Origin: an uncultured Porphyromonadaceae bacterium
GTDB lineage: Bacteria; Bacteroidota; Bacteroidia; Bacteroidales; Coprobacteraceae
DNA: 64,000 nucleotides
Assembly (NCBI GenBank): GCA_900545915.1
Contig: URAV01000001.1
Span: 147,373-211,372 of the forward strand
Reading direction: 5' to 3'
Shown here: positions 52,741 to 61,425 of the stretch, in pieces
How positions within the stretch are numbered: the first letter of the stretch is position 1
How the letters are laid out: the number at the start of each line of letters is the position of its first letter
Notes under the pieces: model-generated
Told to the model about the DNA's origin: nothing
Databases searched by the model: none
Seen by the model: the letters and a program-made list of their open reading frames with translations, nothing else
Position numbers and translations under genes: made by a program

Positions 52741-55059
52741 ATGAAAAAATTATATTTAAAACTGTTTTCTTTCCTTTTTTTAGCAGGTATATTTCCTTTT
52801 CACAGTCTATGTCAAGACTATGTAAATTGGAATGTTGCCGAGAAATATACGGCAGACTCTCTGTCGGGACATTATCGCTCCTCTCTTTTAGCAACATGGA
52901 TTCCTGACACTCACCACTTTTATTATGCCATAGAAAAAAACGGAGTGCGGAGCTTCTATTTAGTCGATGCAACAAAAGGAAAGAAGAAATTGCTTTTTGA
53001 TAACAAACGTTTAGCTGAAGATATTTCCCGGCTTACTCAAACAGAATACACACCCGAAAAATTAAAAATATACCGGTTAGATTTCTATAATAAAGATCTT
53101 AGTAAATTCTATATTCGCAAAGATAATAAGACCTTCGAATATAATGTAAACACAGGTAAAATCAAAATCGTTTCCACTGTTCCGGAAGTCAAGAAAAAAA
53201 ATACGGGCAGCGGTTTTCCCGCTATTTTCGGGAAAAAATCATGGGAAAAATATTCGAAAGACAACAAATTCTACATATACGGAAGGGATCATAACTTATA
53301 CCTTTCGCATAAAGATAAGATAGAAGATATACAACTGACGACCGATGGCGAACCGTATTTCTCTTATACTTCGAACAGCGATGAAAAACGGGACACGGCA
53401 TGTTGCTATACGTCGGCTCGCTGGATAGACGACACGCATATCATTTTTGCTTTCAGAGAAGATAAGCGGGCAATCAAGACAATGACTTTGGTCAACAGTC
53501 TCGCAAATCCCCGCCCGACCACGGACACTTATAAAATGCCGATGCCCGGAGATCAAGGAGTAAGTCAATACGATATAGCTCTTTTCAATGCAGATACTCA
53601 AGAAAAAATTCCGGTTTCCATAGCTAAATATCCCGACCAGAAAGTTGAAATAAGTTATTCTTCAACTCCGGGATATGTATTTTTTACCCGAAGAAGTCGT
53701 CCTGCCGATTATATCGACTTGTGCAGACTCGATATTCGCACGGGAAAAGTAGAAGAACTGATCACGGAACATTGCGCCCCGCACATAAACATCCAACTTT
53801 TCAAATATCACCTTATCAATGACGGAAAAGAAATCATCTGGTGGTCTGAAAGAAATGGCAAAGGACAATACTTTCTGTATGATAATAACGGAAAGCTGAA
53901 AAATGCCATTACCCCACCCGACATGGTTGCCGGAACGATTATGAAACTCGATACGCTGAACCGTACGATTATTGTTGAAGGATATGGCCGGGAAAAAGGA
54001 ATCAATCCGCATTACCGATTCTTCTATAAAGTTAATCTGGACGGAAAAGGTTTCACATTACTGACTCCGGGAAACGGGACACACAGTATAGAACTTTCAC
54101 CTGACGGAAAATATTTAATAGACAACTATTCGCGCATGGATATGCCGACGGTCAGTCAGCTGATAAAAATCGCCTCGCCTAAAAAGAATATGGTATTAGA
54201 AGAAAGCGATGACTCGGAACTAAGGAAACTGGGATGGAAACCTCCCGTATTATTCCAAATAAAAGCAGCAGACGATTCGACCGACCTTTACGGGATCATG
54301 TATCTTCCGTTCGATTTAGATACGACACGTCTTTACCCGATTATAACAAATGTATATCCGGGTCCGCAAGACGACCAGATTCCGAGAGCATTTACGGTCG
54401 ATGACAATTATAACCAATCTTTAGCCCAACTGGGATTTGTAGTTATTAATGTAGGGGCAAGGGGAAGTTCGCAAATACGAGGACGGGATTTTCATTGTTT
54501 CGGATACGGAAACTTAAGAGATTATCCGTTGGCAGATGATAAACATGCGATCGAGACACTTGCCCGCCGTTATCGATTTATCGATCTCGACCGAGTAGGA
54601 ATTTACGGACATTCAGGAGGAGGATTCCAAACCGTAGCTGCCATGCTCACTTATCCGGACTTTTACAAAGTAGGTATAGCTGCATCCGGAAACCACGATA
54701 ACAACTTATACATACAGTGGTGGGGAGAAACTTATCACGGAGTAAAAACCCACACCGACAGCATAACGGGAAAAACTGTCTTTACCTGCAAAATTCCGAC
54801 AAATAACGAACTGGCAAAAAATCTGAAAGGTCGGTTAATGCTGATCACCGGAGATGTCGATAAAAATGTACATCCGTCGACGACTTTCAGACTGGCCGAT
54901 GCCCTAATGAAAGCCGATAAACGGTTCGACATGATGGTTATGCCCGGAATGGATCATGGAGTAGGGAATACTTATTATTACAATTTGATCCGCTACTACT
55001 TTGTCGAGCATTTATTAAACCCGAAAAAAGAACACATAGATATCATTCATCACAAGTAA
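52741..55059 (+). CDS. Secreted prolyl-oligopeptidase-family peptidase (S9, DPP4-like)
   Basis: This 772-residue protein has a signal peptide (about 1-24, FHSLCQDY). An eight-bladed propeller of DPP-IV type spans about 40-490. The alpha/beta-hydrolase domain carries Ser625 in GHSGGGF, Asp707 in GDVDKNVHP and His739 in GMDHG, the catalytic triad. DPP4-like enzymes remove dipeptides from peptide N-termini, often after Pro. It would trim peptides made by the S8 peptidase next to it, giving ligands for the SusC/SusD pair that follows 20 bp later. Specificity for Pro is inference. Confidence 0.93.
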   Translation: MKKLYLKLFSFLFLAGIFPFHSLCQDYVNWNVAEKYTADSLSGHYRSSLLATWIPDTHHFYYAIEKNGVRSFYLVDATKGKKKLLFDNKRLAEDISRLTQTEYTPEKLKIYRLDFYNKDLSKFYIRKDNKTFEYNVNTGKIKIVSTVPEVKKKNTGSGFPAIFGKKSWEKYSKDNKFYIYGRDHNLYLSHKDKIEDIQLTTDGEPYFSYTSNSDEKRDTACCYTSARWIDDTHIIFAFREDKRAIKTMTLVNSLANPRPTTDTYKMPMPGDQGVSQYDIALFNADTQEKIPVSIAKYPDQKVEISYSSTPGYVFFTRRSRPADYIDLCRLDIRTGKVEELITEHCAPHINIQLFKYHLINDGKEIIWWSERNGKGQYFLYDNNGKLKNAITPPDMVAGTIMKLDTLNRTIIVEGYGREKGINPHYRFFYKVNLDGKGFTLLTPGNGTHSIELSPDGKYLIDNYSRMDMPTVSQLIKIASPKKNMVLEESDDSELRKLGWKPPVLFQIKAADDSTDLYGIMYLPFDLDTTRLYPIITNVYPGPQDDQIPRAFTVDDNYNQSLAQLGFVVINVGARGSSQIRGRDFHCFGYGNLRDYPLADDKHAIETLARRYRFIDLDRVGIYGHSGGGFQTVAAMLTYPDFYKVGIAASGNHDNNLYIQWWGETYHGVKTHTDSITGKTVFTCKIPTNNELAKNLKGRLMLITGDVDKNVHPSTTFRLADALMKADKRFDMMVMPGMDHGVGNTYYYNLIRYYFVEHLLNPKKEHIDIIHHK

Positions 55060-55079
55060 TTAAAACAAGAAAGTTTTGT

Positions 55080-58000
55080 ATGAAACTCAAGCAAGTAATA
55101 CTGAAAAGCGTGTATTTATATCCGACAATGTTAGCGGTCTTCATGCTGATAATTCCCGGAATAAATGCTTTTGCGCAGGACAAGTCCGACAAACTCAAAA
55201 TTACCGGAACGGTCTATGATGAAACGAAACAGCCGTTAGCAGGAGCTTCTGTACGAGAAGAAAGAACAAGTAACGGAACAATTACCGATCAAGACGGAAA
55301 CTTTACGATTTACGTGAAAAAAGGAAGTACTCTCCGTATCTCTTTCTTAGGACTCGAATCGAAAGTAATGACGGCAAATATCGCAGGGAAGTTCGATATT
55401 ATGCTGAAAGACAACACTAAAGAACTGGGTCAAGTGGTTGTAACGGGATATGGAAAAACAACTAAAGACCGGGTCACAGGTTCTGTCGGCATAGTAACCG
55501 CCAAAGACTTGAAAGGATCTCCTACCGCCAATATAGACCAGCTCCTTCAAGGGAAACTGGCCGGTGTCAGCGTACAGGCCGTTTCAGGTCGCCCGGGAGA
55601 ATCTTCTACGATCCGCATACGCGGAACAAGATCATTGACAAAAGAGAGTGCTGATCCGCTCTGGGTCATAGACGGTGTTCCCTTGCAACGCAATATTCCA
55701 AAGATCGATAACAGCCGGTTATCGACTGGAGACTTCAATGACATTTTCACCAGCGGAATCGCAGGAATAGATCCGAACGAAATCGAGTCGATCAGCGTAT
55801 TGAAAGATGCTTCGGCCGCTGCGATTTACGGTTCTCAGGCTGCCGCGGGCGTTATCGTCGTAACGACCAAGCGCGGGAAAGCAGGAAAAATGCAGATCAA
55901 CTACTCCGCCAATATGACGTTCGTTACCAAACCTCCCCGCAGCGCGAACCTGATGAACTCTCAAGAAAAATTAGCATGGGAGCAGGAACTATGGGATGAA
56001 TTTTCGGCTGCAGGATACCAACAATACATCACAAAAAAAGATGAAACCGCCCATTATCCGGTAATCGGAATCGTCGGTATGATACGTTCGGGAAAAGGTG
56101 ATTTCAAAGATTGGACGAAGTCCGAACAAGATGCCTATATCGCCCGATTAGGCCAGCACACGACCAATTGGTTCGACGAGATATTCCGCACCTCCATTTC
56201 GAACAGTCACCATCTCTCGTTCTCCGGCGGATCGGATAAAAGTACATACTACGTATCTGCCGGATATAACCGCAATAACGGTTTAGTGAAAAAGAGCAAT
56301 TATGACCGTTACAATGTGAGTGCAAAAGTCGATATGAAACCCAATAAGCGGGTTACGTTAGGCGTGACTACCGACATGGCCTATCAAATCTCTCGGGGAG
56401 CGTCCTTGAATGTCGATCCGTTCAAATACGCCTATTTCGCCAACCCGTACGAAATGCCGTACAACAGCGACGGTTCTTACGCCAAAGACCAGACCTATTT
56501 TACATTAGCAAGATACAACGGTTCTTATGGTTTACAAATTCCATCGAACGGCTACAATATTTTACGGGAAATGGAAAACACCTCGACCGAAGCGAAAAAC
56601 GTAAATGTGAACATAAATGTGAATTTAGGCATCTCGATCTTGAAAAACTTGAAATTCGAAGGATTGGGTTCTTACAGCTACACTAACAACATCTCCGAAA
56701 ATATCAACGGGCAAGACACATACGCCGCATGGGAAGACCGCCCGTTCGAAGGAAGCAGCATGTCTTCTACCCGTACTTACGGATCGATCGCTCAATCCAC
56801 GGCATTCAATCAAAGTTACAGCCTGCGGGGACAATTCCATTTCTCCCAGACATTCGCCAATATACATAACATAAGCCTGCTTGCCGGATCGGAGATCAGA
56901 CGGCAATATGCCAAAAACATCTACTCCAAAAGATACGGATACGACACGGTAACCGAAAACTCTTCCACTCCGGTATTTCCGAGCGACCAAAAGGTGGATT
57001 ATAATACACTTGTCAAATTTGCAAATATCATGGACAGTTATTCGGGACAAAGCACCGATGAGGACGCGATGGCATCATTTTACGCTTCATTAGACTATGT
57101 ACTGATGAACAAATATGTACTCAGCTACACGATGCGTACCGACGGCTCGAACCGTTTCGGAAGCAAAGAACAGTTCAACCCGACCGGATCATTAGGACTG
57201 AGCTGGAATATGGGCGAAGAGAATTTTATGTACAGGTTGAAACCGACGTTAAGTTCTCTGCAACTCAGAGTATCGGGAGGATATACCGGAAAAGTAAATG
57301 CTTCTGCAACACCTTATATCATAATGACGTACAACAATAATTTCCGGAAAGCCGACGAAACCTATTACCGCATGGGATATATTAAAAATCCGCCCAATCC
57401 GAAACTCCGCTGGGAGCGTACGTTCGATATCAGCGGATCGGTAAACGCCGGATTTTTCGATGAACGCATGCAGATAGAAATCGGCGGATACCGTAGTTTG
57501 GGTAAAGATATAATCAGCAGCGTTTATGTCCCGTATCCCACAGGATTCGATGAGCAATCATACAATACCTCCAAGATTCTGAATAAAGGGGTCGAAGTTA
57601 CCGTATCGGGACAAATCGTCAAAACAAAAGATTTTAAATTGAACGTTTCAATCAACGCCGCATACAACGCCAATAAATTGGTAGAGTACAATTCACCGTA
57701 CGGTTCCTACAGTACCGAGCAAGAAGGATATCCGACCAGTTCTCTTTTCTCAGGTATTTGCACCGGTATCGATCCGAAGTTGGGAATATATACCTACAAA
57801 CTGCGTTCCGATACCGACCGTAAAGAGAACAACTACCGAAAAAATTCGGATAATTACCGTTTCTATATCGGCACTTCCAACGCTCCCGTAAACGGGGGAT
57901 ACTCGATCAATTTCTCTTACAAACAATTTTCGTTGGGAGTAAGCGGAAACTACTCTATCGGAAATAAGATAAACAGCGAGATCTCCTCTCCTGCATATTA

Positions 58001-58451
58001 TGGCATAGTAGGAGGAAGTGTACAAAACACTCCACAGACATCCCGTAGCGATCTCTACGTAAATCACCTGAATGTTTCGAAAGATGTGGTAAACCGATGG
58101 ACCGAGTCGAACCCGATTACCGACGGATATCCGAGATTGGTAGATGCGTACGGTGCAAAAATAGTTATTGAAGGGAAAGAATTGAAAGACTACATGACAG
58201 ATATATCTTTTATCACAAATGGAGCTTTTATCGAAAATATCTCCTATTTCAAGATCGGGAATATCTATCTCAATTACAGTTTCCCTGACGCGCAGTGGAT
58301 GCGGAAAGCCCGCATCACGTCATTCGGACTCACCGCGTCGGTCAGCAACGTATGCATATTCAGCAACTACTCGGGAATAGACCCTGAAACGCCGGGTGCC
58401 GTATATCCCAAAGCGAGAAACTTCACATTAGGACTTAATATAGGATTTTGA
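55080..58451 (+). CDS. SusC/RagA-like TonB-dependent transporter (peptidase locus)
   Basis: This 1123-residue protein has a signal peptide (about 1-33, GINAFAQD). It then has the carboxypeptidase-D-like domain (ITGTVYDETKQPLAGASV), TonB box LGQVVVTGYGKT, plug (VIDGVPLQRN, VLKDASAAAIYGSQAAAGVIVV) and barrel ending in LGLNIGF. No STN signalling domain is present. Adjacent peptidases and the absence of any carbohydrate enzyme suggest it imports peptides, as RagA does in Porphyromonas. That is inference from context; sequence alone cannot separate peptide from glycan importers. It lies 20 bp after the S9 gene and 9 bp before susD. Confidence 0.96.
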   Translation: MKLKQVILKSVYLYPTMLAVFMLIIPGINAFAQDKSDKLKITGTVYDETKQPLAGASVREERTSNGTITDQDGNFTIYVKKGSTLRISFLGLESKVMTANIAGKFDIMLKDNTKELGQVVVTGYGKTTKDRVTGSVGIVTAKDLKGSPTANIDQLLQGKLAGVSVQAVSGRPGESSTIRIRGTRSLTKESADPLWVIDGVPLQRNIPKIDNSRLSTGDFNDIFTSGIAGIDPNEIESISVLKDASAAAIYGSQAAAGVIVVTTKRGKAGKMQINYSANMTFVTKPPRSANLMNSQEKLAWEQELWDEFSAAGYQQYITKKDETAHYPVIGIVGMIRSGKGDFKDWTKSEQDAYIARLGQHTTNWFDEIFRTSISNSHHLSFSGGSDKSTYYVSAGYNRNNGLVKKSNYDRYNVSAKVDMKPNKRVTLGVTTDMAYQISRGASLNVDPFKYAYFANPYEMPYNSDGSYAKDQTYFTLARYNGSYGLQIPSNGYNILREMENTSTEAKNVNVNINVNLGISILKNLKFEGLGSYSYTNNISENINGQDTYAAWEDRPFEGSSMSSTRTYGSIAQSTAFNQSYSLRGQFHFSQTFANIHNISLLAGSEIRRQYAKNIYSKRYGYDTVTENSSTPVFPSDQKVDYNTLVKFANIMDSYSGQSTDEDAMASFYASLDYVLMNKYVLSYTMRTDGSNRFGSKEQFNPTGSLGLSWNMGEENFMYRLKPTLSSLQLRVSGGYTGKVNASATPYIIMTYNNNFRKADETYYRMGYIKNPPNPKLRWERTFDISGSVNAGFFDERMQIEIGGYRSLGKDIISSVYVPYPTGFDEQSYNTSKILNKGVEVTVSGQIVKTKDFKLNVSINAAYNANKLVEYNSPYGSYSTEQEGYPTSSLFSGICTGIDPKLGIYTYKLRSDTDRKENNYRKNSDNYRFYIGTSNAPVNGGYSINFSYKQFSLGVSGNYSIGNKINSEISSPAYYGIVGGSVQNTPQTSRSDLYVNHLNVSKDVVNRWTESNPITDGYPRLVDAYGAKIVIEGKELKDYMTDISFITNGAFIENISYFKIGNIYLNYSFPDAQWMRKARITSFGLTASVSNVCIFSNYSGIDPETPGAVYPKARNFTLGLNIGF

Positions 58452-58460
58452 TAAACCACG

Positions 58461-59855
58461 ATGATTATGAAACGACTATTTATAACATACCTTTTATTCC
58501 TAAGCCTCACTTCTTGTCAGGAATTTCTCGATATCAAACCTCACGAAGAGACGATACCCGAAAGCGCGGAAGAGTTTTCGGCTCTCCTGCATACTCATCT
58601 CAACGGCTTGGATTACGGAACATCTGTTATTATTCCCAGTAGTGGAAACGTTGCGTCAAACGAATCGGCATGCGATAACTTGGAAGTGGCACTTACCCAA
58701 ACAGGGGGAGCTATATTGCGTAATTACATTGGAAATATCGTTACACAAGAAACAAGTTATTCCTCTTATTATGAAATCATACGAGATTGCAATATCATAT
58801 TCGGGGAGATGAAAGACTCCGAATCGGACTTGGCAAAGAACGTATTGGGAACCGCATACGCCCTGCGGGGAATCTGCTATTACGAACTGATGCGCCTCTA
58901 TTGCGATGTATATGATCCTCTGCAGAAATCGCAATTGGGACTGCAATTAGTCACGACATTCGATATGGAAGATCGCCCTATTCGCAGCTCTTTGGAAGAG
59001 ACGATGGCGCTTATCGAAGGGGATTTGATAAAAGCATTGTCTTACAATGTACAAGAACCGATATGGAGATTTACCGCCGATGTCGTAAAAGGATATCTGG
59101 CCCGTTTCTATTTCTGGACCCGCCAATGGGACAATGCCATCTACTATGCCGGAGAGGTAATAAAAAAACATCCTTTGGTAGATCGGGAAGGATACAGAAT
59201 CATGATGGATAACGGTTATTCCCTGAAAGGGAACATGCTGATAAAGTCGGAACTGATTTCCTCTTCCAGCAGTGAACAGGAAGGAGCCGGCACTTATGAA
59301 CCCCTCAATTACAGGCCTGTCAGCAAACGGTTTCTCGATACATTCAGCGATACGGAAAAGGCCAACGACATACGCTATGAAATGAATTTCTCGAAAAAAC
59401 GTATCGCTACAAAATTTATTTTCTCAGGCATGCGTAGCGCAGAAATGCTCCTGATTCGGGCGGAAAGTTACTATCACAAAGACAGTGAGGACCTTGCATT
59501 GGCAGACATCAATACCTTGAGAGGAAACCGCATATCGAGCTACGAACCGTTGACTCTATCTTCTCTGCCCGAGCCGATACCCGGAACCGATTACATTACT
59601 CAGGACGTAACCGGAGCACCGCTTACCAAACTGATGGCATTGATACTGACCGAGCGTCGCAAAGAGCTATTTCTCGAAAACGACCGCTTTTATGAACTGA
59701 AACGAAACGGGCGTCCCGAATTCTGGGTCGCCGTAAACGGACAAAAATATACAAACAGAAAGTTCATGTATAACTTCCCCATACCGATACGCGACACCAA
59801 ACTTATTCCCGGTCTGCAACAAAATGAAGGTTACGAAGATTATATAATCAACTAA
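58461..59855 (+). CDS. SusD/RagB-family lipoprotein (peptidase locus)
   Basis: This 464-residue lipoprotein has Cys19 (LSLTSC) followed by QEFLDIKPHEETIPE. It shows the SusD fold: RDCNIIFGEM, LGTAYALRGICYYELMRLY, MLLIRAESYYHKD, LTERRKELFLENDRFYELKRNG and the end PIPIRDTKLIPGLQQN. It is shorter than PUL 1 SusD (674) and near the lower limit of the family, with a trimmed C-terminal lid. It should cap the SusC barrel. Starts at 58461 or 58467 are both possible. The next gene begins 10 bp after its stop. Confidence 0.95.
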   Translation: MIMKRLFITYLLFLSLTSCQEFLDIKPHEETIPESAEEFSALLHTHLNGLDYGTSVIIPSSGNVASNESACDNLEVALTQTGGAILRNYIGNIVTQETSYSSYYEIIRDCNIIFGEMKDSESDLAKNVLGTAYALRGICYYELMRLYCDVYDPLQKSQLGLQLVTTFDMEDRPIRSSLEETMALIEGDLIKALSYNVQEPIWRFTADVVKGYLARFYFWTRQWDNAIYYAGEVIKKHPLVDREGYRIMMDNGYSLKGNMLIKSELISSSSSEQEGAGTYEPLNYRPVSKRFLDTFSDTEKANDIRYEMNFSKKRIATKFIFSGMRSAEMLLIRAESYYHKDSEDLALADINTLRGNRISSYEPLTLSSLPEPIPGTDYITQDVTGAPLTKLMALILTERRKELFLENDRFYELKRNGRPEFWVAVNGQKYTNRKFMYNFPIPIRDTKLIPGLQQNEGYEDYIIN

Positions 59856-59865
59856 AAACGAAATT

Positions 59866-60072
59866 ATGAAACCGCTAAACAAACTAATATTCGGAACAAC
59901 TCTTTTTTTCGTATCAGCCGTTTTTTCAGCGTGCAACTCTTACGAGGATGAAGCTCCTCATGTAGATAACAATAATTCCTATTTTTATTTCCCAAGTACA
60001 GAGTTAACCTCATCGGAAAGAGCCGAGTACGAGGCAATAAAAAAGGAATATCAAGACAATGTCGGAAACTGA
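59866..60072 (+). CDS. Very small lipoprotein in the peptidase-SusCD operon
   Basis: This 68-residue protein has a signal with Cys23 (VFSAC) followed by NSYEDEAPH, an acidic run that could direct it to the surface. The mature chain is only 46 residues and contains NNSYFYFPSTELTSSERAEYEAIKKEYQDN, with a helical tail. I do not recognise a family. It lies 10 bp after susD and 100 bp before the larger lipoprotein. It could be an intact small subunit of the complex or the remnant of a longer gene; no frameshifted continuation is seen in the next 100 bp. Confidence 0.65.
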   Translation: MKPLNKLIFGTTLFFVSAVFSACNSYEDEAPHVDNNNSYFYFPSTELTSSERAEYEAIKKEYQDNVGN

Positions 60073-60172
60073 CAATACACGAATGAATCTCACTCCAAAT
60101 GAAATTTTAAACAAATTATAAAAAACAAATTTTCCACTAATCAAATTTATTAATCTAAAAAAACAGAACAAA

Positions 60173-61144
60173 ATGAAAAAAACAGTGTATGCAATGGCTG
60201 CCATTCTGCTTTCTTTAGGATTTGCAGCCTGTTCGGAAGACGATGATGAAAAAGAAGTTTTCGATGACGTAACGACAGAACTGACCGAGGATGTGATCTA
60301 CTCGTTCTCATACGACAATGCGACAATGTTCGAAACGGCGACAGTCGAAGTCTCTTTATTGAAAAAAGAAAACTCCACTCAATCTTTTACCGCACCGAAG
60401 GATATTACATTCCCGATCGTCGTAGATGAAACATCTACTGCTGTAGAGGGTACGCATTTCGAATTCGATGGAGAAAAAGCACTCACCGTAGCAAAAGGAG
60501 CGTCGAAAGGTACACTCAAACTGAAACTGTTACAAAAAGAAGAAGGTAAAGATGTCATCGTCCTGAAAATACAGAAACCCCAAAACGATACCGACCGGTT
60601 TTCTTTGGGAAATAACGAATCGGTTACGATCAAGATCGCCGGAGAAACGATCGAGGTATTGAAAGGGACATGGAGCAATTGTACATGGGATAACGGATCA
60701 TATTATGAAATGATGTATGATATAACAAAATTCCCCCAAGTATCGGCAGAAGACCAGATCACCATCAGCGACCGAGGAATCGAAGTAAACCTGAAAAGCG
60801 ACCTGAAAAATTATTTCGTCGGTAACAGCAGTCTGCAATATGTAGGAGAAAAGGTTTTCCATTTTATGGACAATTATACGATTACAAGAAATGTAGCCGT
60901 ATTTATTTTGGATAATATCAACGCCAATTTTTCAGCGACAAGTTCGACAATCAAGGACTCTCGAGTAGGATTTACCGTAATCAAAGACGAAAACAACGAA
61001 GAGGTTCTCGAAATGTTTATCTACTCTTATGAGCCGACGGAATTCCTCGTTGAAGACTATGAGGGTATGAAAGAATTTGCAACGGAAGATGAACCGGCTA
61101 TGTATTATTATCCGTTGCGTTACCACTTCAAACGGGTACAATAA
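60173..61144 (+). CDS. Surface lipoprotein of the peptidase-SusCD operon (DUF4843-like)
   Basis: This 323-residue lipoprotein has Cys20 (GFAAC) followed by SEDDDEKE, a strong surface-export-like acidic tag. The N-terminal half looks like a Calx-beta/DUF4843-type beta-sandwich (FPIVVDETSTAVEGTHFEF, ALTVAKGASKGTLKLKL). The C-terminal half is a second beta domain (LKGTWSNCTWDNGSYYEMMYDI ... DNYTITRNVAVFI). Such proteins often close SusC/SusD operons and bind cargo at the surface. Cargo would be peptide if the operon reading is right. A terminator follows at once. Confidence 0.75.
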   Translation: MKKTVYAMAAILLSLGFAACSEDDDEKEVFDDVTTELTEDVIYSFSYDNATMFETATVEVSLLKKENSTQSFTAPKDITFPIVVDETSTAVEGTHFEFDGEKALTVAKGASKGTLKLKLLQKEEGKDVIVLKIQKPQNDTDRFSLGNNESVTIKIAGETIEVLKGTWSNCTWDNGSYYEMMYDITKFPQVSAEDQITISDRGIEVNLKSDLKNYFVGNSSLQYVGEKVFHFMDNYTITRNVAVFILDNINANFSATSSTIKDSRVGFTVIKDENNEEVLEMFIYSYEPTEFLVEDYEGMKEFATEDEPAMYYYPLRYHFKRVQ

Positions 61145-61167
61145 TTATACATGCAACTTACAAGAAC

Positions 61168-61201
61168 AGGAAATGCTTTCATCGGCATTTCCTATTTTTT
61201 T
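61168..61201 (+). terminator. Terminator of the peptidase-SusCD operon
   Basis: AGGAAATGC (61168-61176) pairs with GCATTTCCT (61185-61193), followed by A and eight T. It is a classic rho-independent terminator 23 bases after the last stop. Confidence 0.9.
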
Positions 61202-61249
61202 GTATAAACGTTTTTGTTACTTTTGTTGTTATAAAATTCAGACAGACAC

Positions 61250-61425
61250 TAAGAGCCTGTCTAAATTTTGCTCGGGTCAGATTTGAGAGTTTCTTTCGAG
61301 GATATTTTTCTGTTTTCAGGAGGATAGCGGGCTATCTGACGAGTGAAAACGGGAAAATAAACCGGAAGAAAGCGCAAAAATGACCTGATAATATTTTTTT
61401 ATTGGAAAATTTAGACAGGCTCTTA
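61250..61425. repeat. MITE-like dispersed repeat, full 176-bp copy with perfect 20-bp terminal inverted repeats
   Basis: The left tip TAAGAGCCTGTCTAAATTTT (61250-61269) is exactly the reverse complement of 61406-61425. It contains no gene. The left part matches 29749 and 63925; the right part, reversed, matches 45002, 37551 and 50704. Its right tip supplies the TAA stop of folC. Confidence 0.85.

Noticed and set aside
56625..57050. Minus-strand open frame of 141 codons inside the second susC
   Set aside because: It is antisense to a conserved barrel region and shows no domain or promoter.
58440..58642. Plus-strand frame overlapping the start of the second susD
   Set aside because: It is in another frame of the SusD signal and N-terminal region and has no domain.
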